Of a DNA stretch of 27,126 bases, positions 1 through 7,866 are shown in pieces. Origin of the DNA: Pseudomonadota bacterium (GTDB taxonomy: Bacteria > Pseudomonadota > Alphaproteobacteria > Rhizobiales > Xanthobacteraceae); contig JAEYRD010000048.1 of assembly GCA_023435725.1 (NCBI GenBank), forward strand, positions 1 to 27,126, in the 5' to 3' direction. The notes under the pieces were generated by a model, which saw nothing but the letters and a program-made list of their open reading frames with translations, was not told the DNA's origin and did not search any database. Position 1 is the first letter of the stretch; each line of letters begins with the position of its first letter. The position numbers and the translations under genes were made by a program.

Positions 1-545
1 TCGTTCAGCACGAGCATGTCGACGAGCGCGAGCAACCCGCTGGACATCGTCTGCGCCGGCGCCGGGTTGAGCATCGTGGTGGTGCCGGCCGCATGGGCCC
101 GCTGGAAGAACGCCGCGATCGTCGGCAGCGGAATCTCGAACTGGCTGACGGCGACATCGCCCTTCGCCAGCTGCGCATCCGCGACGTCATCAGCGCTGAC
201 CAGCGCATTGCTGCCGGGAACGACGACGATCGTGTTGTCCGCCTCCGCCACCGTGATGATGGCGGTGCCGGTATGCGCCTCGGCCGTCTCGCGGATGGAG
301 CCGAGATCGATGCCCTGATTGCCGAGGAACGTCCTCAGCTCAGCCCCGAACGAATCCTTGCCCAGCCGGCCGATCAGCGTGGTCTCGGCACCGAGCCGCG
401 ACGCGGCGACCGCCTGGTTCGCACCCTTGCCGCCCGGAAAATAAAGCACCTGCCGGCCGGCGACGGTCTCGCCGACCTTGGGATGGCGATCGGCCGTGGC
501 CACCACATCCATGTTGATGCTGCCGGCGATGAAGACGCGCCCCAT
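1..545 (-). CDS. rbsK: Ribokinase, PfkB family (partial, C-terminus beyond window edge)
   Basis: This is the N-terminal 181 codons of a ribokinase, which phosphorylates D-ribose at O5 with ATP in the cytoplasm. The protein begins MGRVFIAGSINMDVV, the usual ribokinase opening. At about residues 38-52 it carries the PfkB signature GGKGANQAVAASRLG. Further on there are ribokinase-like stretches such as VVPGSNALV and LNPAPA. The start at 545 is the first ATG of the frame and sits at the conserved N-terminus. It lies 35 bases after the stop of another PfkB kinase on the same strand, so the two are probably co-transcribed. The GAGD catalytic motif falls outside the window, so the activity is inferred from the family. 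A related nucleoside or other sugar kinase is possible. Confidence 0.87.
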   Translation of the reverse strand, partial: MGRVFIAGSINMDVVATADRHPKVGETVAGRQVLYFPGGKGANQAVAASRLGAETTLIGRLGKDSFGAELRTFLGNQGIDLGSIRETAEAHTGTAIITVAEADNTIVVVPGSNALVSADDVADAQLAKGDVAVSQFEIPLPTIAAFFQRAHAAGTTTMLNPAPAQTMSSGLLALVDMLVLN

Positions 546-580
546 GAAACCCTCTACGAAGTCACACCCCTTGCGGAGTC

Positions 581-1474
581 TCAGACCTTGACTTCGAACT
601 CGTGCCTGACTTTGGCGATGTCGACAAGGGTCGGCAGGCCGGCCTCGTTGCCGAGGCGCTGGATCTTGAAGGTCGAGGCAGCGCGGGCGAAGTCGAAATG
701 CTCGCGCCAGCTTTTGCCGGGATGGGCGAGGTAGGAATAGACGTAGGCGCCGTGGAAGACGTCGCCGGCGCCGTTGGTGTCGATCACGCGCTCGCGAGGG
801 ATCGGCATCGCCGGCATGATCTCGACCGCGCCTGTCTCGTTGTACCAGAGCAGGCCCTTCTCACCCATGGTGACGCCGCCGATCTTGCAGCCGCGGCTCT
901 TGAGGTAGTCGAGCATCTTCTCCGGCGTCAGGTCCATCTGCTCGCACAGCCGTTCGGCGACGATCGCGACGTCGATGAATTCCAGGAGCTCATGCGTGTT
1001 GGTGCGCAGGCCACCACCGTCGAGCGAGGTCAGGATGCCGGCCTCGCGGCAGACCTTTGCGTAGTGGATCGCGGCATCGGGCTGATGTCCGTCGACATGC
1101 AGCGCGCGGCAGCCGCCGAGATTGAGCATCGGGAACGGATGGATGTGCTCGTCGTCGCGGCAGCGGACGATGGCGCGCTTGCCGTCCTTAGGCATGATGA
1201 AGGACAGCGAGGACTGGTTCACCTTCCGCCCGTGCAGCGAGATCGCGTATTTCGCGCACATGTCCTGGAACATGCGCCCCAGCCAGTCATTGGCTGCCGT
1301 GGCGATGAGATCGGGCACGATACCGAGCTTGGCGCAGCAGAACGCCGCCGTGACCGCATTGCCGCCGAAGGAGACCGCGTAGTCCTTTGCCACGTGCTTT
1401 TCGTCGCCGGTCGGCATGTGGTCGGTGATGAAGACGACGTCGATATAGGTCTGTCCGATGAAGAGGGCCTGCAT
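581..1474 (-). CDS. PfkB-family carbohydrate kinase
   Basis: A 297-residue cytoplasmic sugar kinase of the ribokinase/PfkB family. The N-terminus (MQALFIGQTYIDVVF) and the stretch SFGGNAVTAAFCCAKLG near residue 36 match the first PfkB signature. The C-terminal signature is DTNGAGDVFHGAY, with the presumed catalytic base Asp at residue 238. The length is normal for the family. The substrate cannot be read from sequence: fructose, ketohexose, adenosine or an aminosugar are all possible. The gene is followed at 35 bases by a ribokinase on the same strand, suggesting a small sugar or nucleoside kinase operon. It is divergent from the VOC gene at 1684, with about 200 bases between them. Confidence 0.85.
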   Translation of the reverse strand: MQALFIGQTYIDVVFITDHMPTGDEKHVAKDYAVSFGGNAVTAAFCCAKLGIVPDLIATAANDWLGRMFQDMCAKYAISLHGRKVNQSSLSFIMPKDGKRAIVRCRDDEHIHPFPMLNLGGCRALHVDGHQPDAAIHYAKVCREAGILTSLDGGGLRTNTHELLEFIDVAIVAERLCEQMDLTPEKMLDYLKSRGCKIGGVTMGEKGLLWYNETGAVEIMPAMPIPRERVIDTNGAGDVFHGAYVYSYLAHPGKSWREHFDFARAASTFKIQRLGNEAGLPTLVDIAKVRHEFEVKV

Positions 1475-1683
1475 TGCTTGTCCGTGATGCGCTGGGTGGT
1501 CCCGGCCGGCGGGCTTACTCTAGCACCGGTTACGCTCGGGGGACGCTGAAATTATTCGCAAAACCGCCGCCGGAGCGCTTGAGGTCAGCATGATGCCGGA
1601 ATACGACCATCACCGGCCAATGCCAAGCCCGGACAAACGCCGTCTCTCGGCCCATTGTTCCAGGTGGATCAAATGGGGGAAAT
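1475..1683. other. Divergent intergenic region between kinase and VOC genes
   Basis: This 209-base stretch must hold the promoters for the leftward kinase pair and the rightward VOC gene. I see a GGGGGA ribosome-binding site at about 1675-1680, just before the ATG at 1684. There is no convincing terminator, palindrome or RNA gene. The short open frames crossing it lack family features and look like chance frames in GC-rich DNA. Confidence 0.35.
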
Positions 1684-2532
1684 ATGATCACCGGCCTCGA
1701 TCACGTCGTCGCTCTGGTCAAGGATATCAGTGCGGCCAAGGCGGCCTATCAGACGCTGCTTGGGCGCGCACCTGCCTGGCAGAATTCCGGCGAAGGCGCC
1801 GACCGCGTGCTGTTCACGCTGGAAAACATGTCGATCGAACTGATGGCGCCGAGCGGCTCCGGCGAGATCGCGGACCGCATGCGCGCGCTGCTCGATGACC
1901 ATGAAGGCGTGCTCGCCAGCCTGTGCTTCCGTGTCGCAGACATGAGCAGGACGCACCGGCGTCTGGATCGGGTGGCGCTCAAGCCGGATAGCGTCGCCGA
2001 GGTCGAAAGCCGTGACGTCGAGAGCGGTGCGGTTCTGCACTGGAAACGCACGCGCGCCGCCACCGAACTCACACGCGGCGTGCGCATGTTCTTCCTCGAG
2101 CTCGCCAGGGAGCGGCCATTGTCGGCTGTGACCGACATCGCGCCGATCGACGCGCTCGACCACGTCGTGATCGCCACCGAGGATTCCGACCGCGCCGCGG
2201 CGCTCTATGGTGCGCGGCTCGGGCTCGACCTGGCGCTCGATCGCTCGCACCAGGATTGGGGCCAGCTCATGTTCTTCCGGTGCGGCGACCTCATCGTCGA
2301 GGTGGTGCGCCGGCCGGTGGCAGGCGGCGATTCCAACCATGACCGCCTCTGGGGCCTGAGCTGGCGGGTGGCCGACATCGACGCCACGCGCGCCCGCCTG
2401 ATCGCCGCCGGCCTCGACGTCACCGAGGTGCGCAACGGCCGCAAGCCGGGCACGCGGATCATGACCGTGCGGAGCGGCACCTGCGACATCCAGACCGTGC
2501 TGCTGGAGCGATCGCCGAAGCCGGTGGATTGA
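1684..2532 (+). CDS. VOC (glyoxalase/bleomycin-resistance/dioxygenase) family protein, two domains
   Basis: A 282-residue protein with two vicinal-oxygen-chelate modules. The first opens with LDHVVALVKD at residues 5-14 and contains IELMAPSGSGE. The second opens with LDHVVIATEDSDRAA near residue 158 and contains LIVEVVRRP. The His of each LDHVV and the Glu of each central strand are in the positions usually used as metal ligands. Members include glyoxalases, ring-cleavage dioxygenases and resistance proteins, so the reaction is unassigned. The start is supported by a GGGGGA site six bases upstream. It is a monocistronic gene flanked downstream by a palindromic repeat and a TetR gene. A link to that regulator is possible but not shown. 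Confidence 0.8.
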   Translation: MITGLDHVVALVKDISAAKAAYQTLLGRAPAWQNSGEGADRVLFTLENMSIELMAPSGSGEIADRMRALLDDHEGVLASLCFRVADMSRTHRRLDRVALKPDSVAEVESRDVESGAVLHWKRTRAATELTRGVRMFFLELARERPLSAVTDIAPIDALDHVVIATEDSDRAAALYGARLGLDLALDRSHQDWGQLMFFRCGDLIVEVVRRPVAGGDSNHDRLWGLSWRVADIDATRARLIAAGLDVTEVRNGRKPGTRIMTVRSGTCDIQTVLLERSPKPVD

Positions 2533-2549
2533 CAGTCGTTCTCCCCGCT

Positions 2550-2636
2550 CGTCATTGCCAGGAGCCCTTGCGACGAAGCAATCCAGCTTGTCTCCGCGGT
2601 GGCAGTCTGGACTGCTTCGCTGCGCTCGCAATGACG
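2550..2636. repeat. Dispersed palindromic repeat, copy 1
   Basis: An imperfect inverted repeat with ends CGTCATTG and CAATGACG and inner arms around GAAGCAATCCAG / CTGGACTGCTTCG. It shares ends and inner arms with the copies at 3457-3536 and 9048-9132. It lies just after the VOC stop codon and can fold into a long hairpin. It resembles the REP-like intergenic repeats common in Bradyrhizobium. Its left inner arm is the most diverged of the three copies. Confidence 0.8.
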
Positions 2637-2700
2637 AAACTATGCGGCGGGCCGTGTGCATGATAAATGCGGTCTGGACGAGTAACAGCGAGCAACCGGT

Positions 2701-3408
2701 TTGGCGAAGGCAAAGCGAAATCTGAAATGGCAGCGCGATCCCGAGGGGATGCGGCTGCGCATTCTCGAAGCCGCCAAGCAGGAGTTTTCGGCCCACGGGC
2801 TTGCCGGCGCGCGCGTCGACCGCATCGCAGCCAAGGCCGGCGCCAACAAGCGCATGCTGTACTATCACGTCGGCAACAAGGACGAGCTCTATCTCGCGGT
2901 GCTCGAAGGCGCCTATGACAAGATCCGCAGCGAGGAGCGGGGGCTCGATCTCGAACATCTCGATCCGCCCGAGGCCATCCGGCGGCTGATCGAGTTCACC
3001 TGGAACTATTTTCTCCGCAACCCGGAATTCCTCTCGCTGCTCCAGACCGAGAACCTTGCGCGCGCCAAGCATTTGAAGCGCTCGACCAAGGTCAAGTCGA
3101 TGCACTCGCCCTTCGTCGAGATGATCCGCACCGTGGTGCGGCGCGGCGTCGACAGCGGCGATTTCCAGGTCGCCGTCGATCCGGTGCAGCTCTACATCTC
3201 GATCGCGGCGCTCAGCTTCTTCTATCTCTCCAACTCGGCGACGCTCAGCGTGATCTTCGGCCGCGACCTGCTCGCCAAGGACGCCAAGGACGAGCGGCTG
3301 GCGCACATGGCGGGCCTCGTGCTGGCCGCGCTCACGGGACGGTCGTCTGCGTTGTTCGAGATCGCGAAGGCGCCGAAGTCGCGCGCTGCGGTAGCGCAGA
3401 CGGCGTAG
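2701..3408 (+). CDS. TetR-family transcriptional regulator
   Basis: A 235-residue one-component regulator. An N-terminal TetR-type helix-turn-helix spans about residues 15-65, including RILEAAKQEFSAHG, VDRIAAKAGANKRMLYYHVG and NKDELYLAVLE, followed by an alpha-helical ligand and dimer domain. The C-terminal part contains FFYLSNSATLSVIFGRDLL, a stretch common in TetR proteins near pyrimidine/RutR-like families, but I cannot assign the effector. The start is a TTG codon: no in-frame ATG precedes the conserved helix, and the ribosome-binding site is weak. The gene is 274 bases upstream of an ABC importer and catabolic operon on the same strand and is the best local candidate to regulate it. Confidence 0.85.
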   Translation: MAKAKRNLKWQRDPEGMRLRILEAAKQEFSAHGLAGARVDRIAAKAGANKRMLYYHVGNKDELYLAVLEGAYDKIRSEERGLDLEHLDPPEAIRRLIEFTWNYFLRNPEFLSLLQTENLARAKHLKRSTKVKSMHSPFVEMIRTVVRRGVDSGDFQVAVDPVQLYISIAALSFFYLSNSATLSVIFGRDLLAKDAKDERLAHMAGLVLAALTGRSSALFEIAKAPKSRAAVAQTA

Positions 3409-3456
3409 TTCATAGCCCCGGTGGAGCGAACGAGGCCGTGACCTCGCATCTTGCTC

Positions 3457-3536
3457 CGTCATTGCGAGCGCAGCGAAGCAATCCAGAGTCTTTCCACGGA
3501 GGGATTCTGGATTGCTTCGCTGCGCTCGCAATGACG
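3457..3536. repeat. Dispersed palindromic repeat, copy 2
   Basis: A near-perfect inverted repeat. It opens with CGTCATTGCGAGCGCAGCGA and closes with its complement, the inner arms being GAAGCAATCCAGA and TCTGGATTGCTTC. The unpaired centre is short. It is the most symmetrical of the three copies in the window. It sits between the TetR gene and the ABC permease and may act as a transcriptional barrier or mRNA-stabilising hairpin. Confidence 0.85.
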
Positions 3537-3628
3537 AGGTGGCGGCAGGCGTGCGCCAAAGCGGCAGCCTCGCACCCCAATTTCCCGGAACCGGCACAAA
3601 ACGTCACAGGGAAAGCGCTGGACAGTAT

Positions 3629-3644
3629 TTATCCAACGGGTTAA
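3629..3644. promoter_or_regulatory. Candidate operator upstream of the ABC/catabolic operon
   Basis: A short imperfect palindrome, TTATCC then AACG then GGTTAA, with five of six arm positions paired. It lies 39 bases before the GTG start of the permease in an AT-richer patch, where the operon promoter is expected. It could be the binding site for the TetR protein encoded just upstream. I did not find a clear second copy in front of the TetR gene, so this remains a weak call. Confidence 0.25.
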
Positions 3645-3682
3645 TTACTCCTCCGAACGACGAAGAATGCCGGGAGTGAGAC

Positions 3683-4492
3683 GTGGCCGAGCCGAAGCCG
3701 CAAGGTGCGGTGTCCAAGATGCTGAATGCGGCCTGGGTGCGGCCGCTATTGTTCCTGGTCTTCATCGTGGTCGCCTGGGATCTTTCGATCCGGCTGTTCA
3801 AGATCCCCGCCTACCAGATCCCATCACCGGCCGACGTCGTCGCGGTGCTGCGTACCGACTGGCCCGAGCTGCTGCGCCAGTCCTGGCCGACCACCTATGC
3901 AACGGTCTGCGGCTTCCTGCTTTCCGCGCTGTTCGGCATTCCCGTCGCGATGTTGATCGCGGGTTCGAAGACGGTGGAGAGCTACGTCTATCCTCTGCTG
4001 GTGTTCTCCCAATCCGTGCCCAAGATCGCGATCGCGCCGCTGTTCGTGGTGTGGTTCGGCTTCGGCATCATTCCAAAGGTCATCTCCGCTTTCCTGCTCG
4101 GCTTTTTCCCGGTGGTCGTTTCCGCAGTGCAGGGTTTCAAGTCTGTCGATCCTGACATGGTCGATCTCGCCCGCGCGATGCAGGGGAGCCGCTTCCAGGT
4201 CTTCCGCGCGGTGAACCTGCCGCATGCTCTTCCGGCGATCTTCTCCGGGCTCAAAGTGTCGGTGACGCTGGCCGTGGTCGGCGCCGTCGTCGGCGAGTTC
4301 GTCGGCTCCAATTCCGGCATCGGCTACGTCATGCAGCGCTCGATCGGAACCTTCGATCTGCCGACGATGTTCGCAGCGCTGGTGATCCTGGCGCTCCTTG
4401 GCGTCATCCTGTTCTGGATCGTGGACCGGATCGAGAAGCTGGTCATTCCCTGGCATGTCAGCCAGCGTGAGGACGTGATTTTAGCCTCTTAG
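3683..4492 (+). CDS. ABC transporter permease, NitT/TauT (SsuC/TauC) type
   Basis: A 269-residue inner-membrane permease with about six hydrophobic helices, for example LLFLVFIVVAWDLSIRLF near the N-terminus and ALVILALLGVILFWIVDRI near the C-terminus. The cytoplasmic EAA-like loop that contacts the ATPase is visible as DLARAMQGSRFQVFRAVNLP at about residues 157-176. The family imports sulfonates, taurine, nitrate or pyrimidine/thiamine precursors. The start is GTG at 3683, preceded by GGGAG. It is the first gene of the importer, followed by the binding protein and ATPase. A 134-base gap containing a dispersed repeat separates it from the binding protein. Confidence 0.88.
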   Translation: MAEPKPQGAVSKMLNAAWVRPLLFLVFIVVAWDLSIRLFKIPAYQIPSPADVVAVLRTDWPELLRQSWPTTYATVCGFLLSALFGIPVAMLIAGSKTVESYVYPLLVFSQSVPKIAIAPLFVVWFGFGIIPKVISAFLLGFFPVVVSAVQGFKSVDPDMVDLARAMQGSRFQVFRAVNLPHALPAIFSGLKVSVTLAVVGAVVGEFVGSNSGIGYVMQRSIGTFDLPTMFAALVILALLGVILFWIVDRIEKLVIPWHVSQREDVILAS

Positions 4493-4558
4493 GCATGATC
4501 CAGACCCGGAGGGCCGCGTTAGCGCAAAGTGTGCAGCGGTTTTCCGATAAGATCATGC
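4493..4558. repeat. Bradyrhizobium-type GCATGATC/GATCATGC dispersed repeat
   Basis: Perfect 8-base arms, GCATGATC at 4493-4500 and GATCATGC at 4551-4558, enclose an AAAGTGTGCAGCGGTTTTCC core. I recall this pattern as recurring in Bradyrhizobium intergenic DNA. It starts on the base after the permease stop codon. Compared with the form I recall, the left half carries an extra stretch of roughly 15 bases (CGGAGGGCCGCG region). An ATG inside it opens a frame that extends the binding-protein ORF, but that is not the true start. Confidence 0.65.
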
Positions 4559-4626
4559 TCAAACAACAACTAAAGCAACGAACGGCCACCAACGGCCGAA
4601 GCAAACAAGGGCAAGGGAGACTGAAG

Positions 4627-5619
4627 ATGAAGCGATTGATTGGGGCTGTCTCGGCGGCGCTGATGGTGTTTGCGGCCATGCCGGCGCACGCGGCCGACAA
4701 GGTCGTCCTGATGCTCAATTGGTACGTCTATGGCGAGCACGCGCCGTTCTATTACGGCAAGGCCAAGGGCATCTACGCGGCCGAGGGCATCGACCTCGAG
4801 ATCCAGGAAGGCCGCGGCTCCGCAGCGACCACGCAGGCCGTCGCCGCCAAGACCGCCGATTTCGGCTATGTCGATGTTCCCACCATGATGCGCGCGGCGA
4901 TCAAGGGCGCGCCTGTCGTTGCGACCGGTGTGCTGCTCCAGACCAGCCCGATGTCCGCCATGGGCTTCGTCGACAAGAACATCAAGAAGCCCGAGGACAT
5001 TAAGGGCAAGACGGTGGCGATCACGCCAGCCGATTCCATGACCCAGATCTGGCCGCTGTTCCTGAAAAAGACGGGCCTGAAGGAGAGCGACTTCCACACG
5101 GTTGCCGGCGACGGTCAGACCAAGCTCAATGCCGTTATCAACGGCCAGGCCGATCTGCTGCTCGGCTACGTCATGGACCAATCGATGAAGATCAAGGACG
5201 CCACGGGCAAGGACGTCTATCCGATCAAGTTCGCCGACTACGGCATCAACATGGTTTCCTCGGGCATCATCGCCAACTCCGACTATGCGAAGGCCAACGC
5301 AGATCTCGTCCGCCGCTTCATGTCGGCGACGACCAAGGCGGTCGAGGCCGCCGAAAAGGAGCCGAAGGCCGCGGCACAGTCGATCCTCGATGCCAACCCG
5401 AAGGGCGGCAAGATCGACACGCTGACGCAGGGCTTTGAGCTGACCATTCCGCTCTATCGTACCGCGGAGACCAAGACCAAGCGGCCGTTCCAGGTCACCG
5501 ACCAGAACATGACCGACTCGGTCAACCTGATGGTCGAATATGGCGGGTTGGATGCCAAGGCCAAGGAGAACCCGAAGGCCTTCTACACCAACGACTATCT
5601 GCCGAAGAGCGGCTCGTGA
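4627..5619 (+). CDS. ABC transporter substrate-binding protein, NMT1/THI5-like
   Basis: A 330-residue periplasmic binding protein. The true start is the ATG at 4627, preceded by AGGGAGA with a 6-base spacer. It gives a clear Sec signal peptide, basic MKR then a hydrophobic core, with predicted cleavage at AHA|AD after residue 22. The mature protein begins with KVVLMLNWYVYGEHAPFYYG, typical of the NMT1/THI5 family, and includes the usual KARGIY-like and VAAKTADFGYVDVP-type regions. The family binds pyrimidines, sulfonates, nitrate, riboflavin or other small molecules, so the ligand is open. Its stop codon overlaps the ATPase start. It is unusual for a binding protein of this type to be followed by sugar-type enzymes. 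Confidence 0.88.
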   Translation: MKRLIGAVSAALMVFAAMPAHAADKVVLMLNWYVYGEHAPFYYGKAKGIYAAEGIDLEIQEGRGSAATTQAVAAKTADFGYVDVPTMMRAAIKGAPVVATGVLLQTSPMSAMGFVDKNIKKPEDIKGKTVAITPADSMTQIWPLFLKKTGLKESDFHTVAGDGQTKLNAVINGQADLLLGYVMDQSMKIKDATGKDVYPIKFADYGINMVSSGIIANSDYAKANADLVRRFMSATTKAVEAAEKEPKAAAQSILDANPKGGKIDTLTQGFELTIPLYRTAETKTKRPFQVTDQNMTDSVNLMVEYGGLDAKAKENPKAFYTNDYLPKSGS

Positions 5620-6464
5620 AACCAGCGACCATACCGAGTGAAACCGTGCAGCCGGCCGCGCATCTGAGACTGGTGAGCGACCGGGCCGGTGGCGATGCGT
5701 CGGGCATCAAGCTGTCCGGCGTATCGAAGACCTATCGGACGCGCGACGGCGATGTGCCGTCGCTGCGGCCGATCGACTTCCATATCAACGACGGCGAGTT
5801 CTTCGTCGTGGTCGGCCCGTCCGGCTGCGGCAAGTCCACGCTGCTCAAGCTGATCTCGGGCTTGCTGCCGCCGACCACCGGCGAGGTTCTGGTCGAGGGC
5901 GAGAAGGTCACGAAGCCGCACGGCAATGTCGGCATCGTGTTCCAGAACGCGCTGCTGCTGCCGTGGCGCAACATCCTCTCCAACGTCATGCTGCCGATCG
6001 ACATGAAGCGGCTGCCGCGACAGGAGTATCTCGATCGCGCCAAGGCGCTGTTGAAGCTGGTCGGCCTGGAAGGGTTCGAGAAGAAGCTACCCTGGCAGCT
6101 GTCCGGCGGCATGCAGCAGCGCGCCTCGATCTGCCGCGCGCTGGTGCATGATCCCAGGATCATGCTGATGGACGAGCCGTTCGGCGCGCTCGATGCGCTG
6201 ACGCGCGAGCGCATGAATGTCGAGCTGATGCGAATCCAGCGCGAGACGAAGAAGACCGTGCTCCTGATCACGCACTCGATTCCGGAGGCCGTATTCCTCG
6301 CCGATCGCGTGCTGGTCATGACCGAGCGCCCCGGCGCGGTCGCTGCGATCTACGACGTGCCGCTGCCGCGCCCGCGTTCACTCGACGTGATGGCCGACCC
6401 TGTCTTCACCGAGCTCGTGCAGCGCATCCGCAAGCATTTTTTCTCACAGGGCTCGCTGGACTGA
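5616..6464 (+). CDS. ABC transporter ATP-binding protein, NitT/TauT type
   Basis: A 282-residue ATPase powering the importer. Visible motifs in order are Walker A GPSGCGKST at about residues 67-75, Q-loop VFQNALLLPWRN, signature LSGGMQQR, Walker B IMLMDEPFGALD and switch His in LITHSIPEAVF. All are intact. The N-terminus carries an extra segment of about 30 residues before the first strand. The start is a GTG that overlaps the binding-protein stop by four bases (GTGA), indicating translational coupling. The next gene begins four bases after its stop. The transported compound cannot be inferred from the ATPase. Confidence 0.9.
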   Translation: MKPATIPSETVQPAAHLRLVSDRAGGDASGIKLSGVSKTYRTRDGDVPSLRPIDFHINDGEFFVVVGPSGCGKSTLLKLISGLLPPTTGEVLVEGEKVTKPHGNVGIVFQNALLLPWRNILSNVMLPIDMKRLPRQEYLDRAKALLKLVGLEGFEKKLPWQLSGGMQQRASICRALVHDPRIMLMDEPFGALDALTRERMNVELMRIQRETKKTVLLITHSIPEAVFLADRVLVMTERPGAVAAIYDVPLPRPRSLDVMADPVFTELVQRIRKHFFSQGSLD

Positions 6465-6468
6465 CACC

Positions 6469-7866
6469 ATGGCGCCGCGCCTGAAGCTGCGAGACATCGC
6501 CTTCTTCGAACGTCCCGTGCATTTCGCGCGGGCGTTCCGCTTTGGCGCGATCACCATCAACGCGACGCCGCAGCTCTTTGTGCGGGTCGAGATCGAGGTC
6601 GAGGGCAGGGGAACCGCGGTCGGCGCCAGCGCCGAGCTGCTGGTGCCGAAATGGTTCGATAAGCGGCCAGAGCTGTCGCCGGCGCAGACAGTCGACGGCT
6701 TGCGCCGCTCGTTGGAGATCGCGCGCGGCCTTTATCTGGCGCGGACTGGATTTCTGACGGCGTTCGATCTGCATGCCTCGTGCATCGGCGCCCAGGTCGC
6801 GACCTGTGCGAAAAAGAACATTCCGGCGCTTGCTGCGGCTTATGGCCCCGCGGAAATCGACAAAGCGGTCCTCGATGCATTGTTGCGCGGCGCCGACACC
6901 AATTTCTTCGACGGGATGGCCGGCAACATCGCCGGCATCGATGCGCGGCTCTCGCCCGACCTGAAGGAAGCGGACCTCACGACGTTTCTCGCCCGCCGGA
7001 AGCCGCTGCAGCGCGTCGCGATCAGGCATACTGTCGGCCTCGACGATACGGTCGAAGGCGAGGGTGGCGTTGCCGATCTACGCGAGAACGCCGGTGCCAA
7101 TTACTTCAAGCTGAAGCTGTCGGGCGACCCTGCGGCCGATGCGGCGCGGCTGGCGCGCATCGGCAAGGAGCTCGATACGCTGGGACGCGACTACAAGGTG
7201 ACGCTCGACGCGAACGAGCAGTATGCCGATCTCGCCGCGCTGCGCGTGCTGATGGACCGGCTCGACCATGATTCTGCATTGCGGTCGATCGCCGCACGCC
7301 TGCTCTATGTCGAACAGCCGATGCCGCGCGACATCACCCGGCAGTCGCCGCTCGGCCCGCTGGCCGCGCACGGCTTCATCATCGACGAAGCCGACGATTC
7401 CTACGATGCATTCCCTGCGGCGCGGACGCTCGGCTATGGCGGCATTTCGTCGAAGTCTTGCAAGGGTCTCTACAAGTCCATCGTCAACGCGACGCGTGCG
7501 GCGAAATGGAGCGCGGGCGGCGAGAAGTTCTTCGTGACCGGTGAGGACCTCACCTGCCAGGCGGGCCTTGCCGTACAGCAGGATCTCGCGCTCGGCGCCC
7601 TGCTCGGCGTCACCCATGCCGAGCGCAACGGCCATCATTATGTCGACGGCTTTGGCGAGACGCCGGCCGCTGAAGCGCAAGCCTTCGCAGCCGCGCATCC
7701 CGATCTCTATGCCGATACCGGGCAGGGCATCCGGCTCTCCATTCACAACGGCGATCTCCTGACGGGATCGCTCAACGCAACGGGCTTTGCGACGTCGGTC
7801 CATCCGGACTGGTCGGCGCTTCGCCCGCTCGAACAGCCAAGATCACTTCAGGAGCACTCGGCATGA
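6469..7866 (+). CDS. Enolase-superfamily (mandelate racemase/muconate lactonizing enzyme-like) protein
   Basis: A 465-residue protein with the enolase-superfamily active-site layout. A KxK motif lies at K214/K216 (FKLKLSG). Metal ligands are D247 (TLDANEQY), E282 (YVEQPMPRD) and D306 or E307 (IIDEADDSYD). A lysine, K329 or K332 (ISSKSCKG), sits where the sixth-strand base of the muconate-lactonizing subgroup lies. The spacing of these residues fits an MLE/dipeptide-epimerase-like barrel. The protein is some 60-100 residues longer than typical members. The family abstracts a proton alpha to a carboxylate, so a racemase, cycloisomerase or dehydratase step on an acid is likely. It is coupled to the next gene by an ATGA overlap. 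Confidence 0.78.
   Translation: MAPRLKLRDIAFFERPVHFARAFRFGAITINATPQLFVRVEIEVEGRGTAVGASAELLVPKWFDKRPELSPAQTVDGLRRSLEIARGLYLARTGFLTAFDLHASCIGAQVATCAKKNIPALAAAYGPAEIDKAVLDALLRGADTNFFDGMAGNIAGIDARLSPDLKEADLTTFLARRKPLQRVAIRHTVGLDDTVEGEGGVADLRENAGANYFKLKLSGDPAADAARLARIGKELDTLGRDYKVTLDANEQYADLAALRVLMDRLDHDSALRSIAARLLYVEQPMPRDITRQSPLGPLAAHGFIIDEADDSYDAFPAARTLGYGGISSKSCKGLYKSIVNATRAAKWSAGGEKFFVTGEDLTCQAGLAVQQDLALGALLGVTHAERNGHHYVDGFGETPAAEAQAFAAAHPDLYADTGQGIRLSIHNGDLLTGSLNATGFATSVHPDWSALRPLEQPRSLQEHSA

Noticed and set aside
1669..3597. A 642-codon minus-strand frame across the VOC and TetR genes
   Set aside because: It runs through two palindromic repeats and opposite two well-supported genes. The translation is Arg/His-rich with no recognisable domain.
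4495..4626. Upstream ATG extension of the substrate-binding protein
   Set aside because: It would translate a dispersed repeat and bury the signal peptide 44 residues inside. The ATG at 4627 has a good ribosome-binding site and a clean signal sequence.
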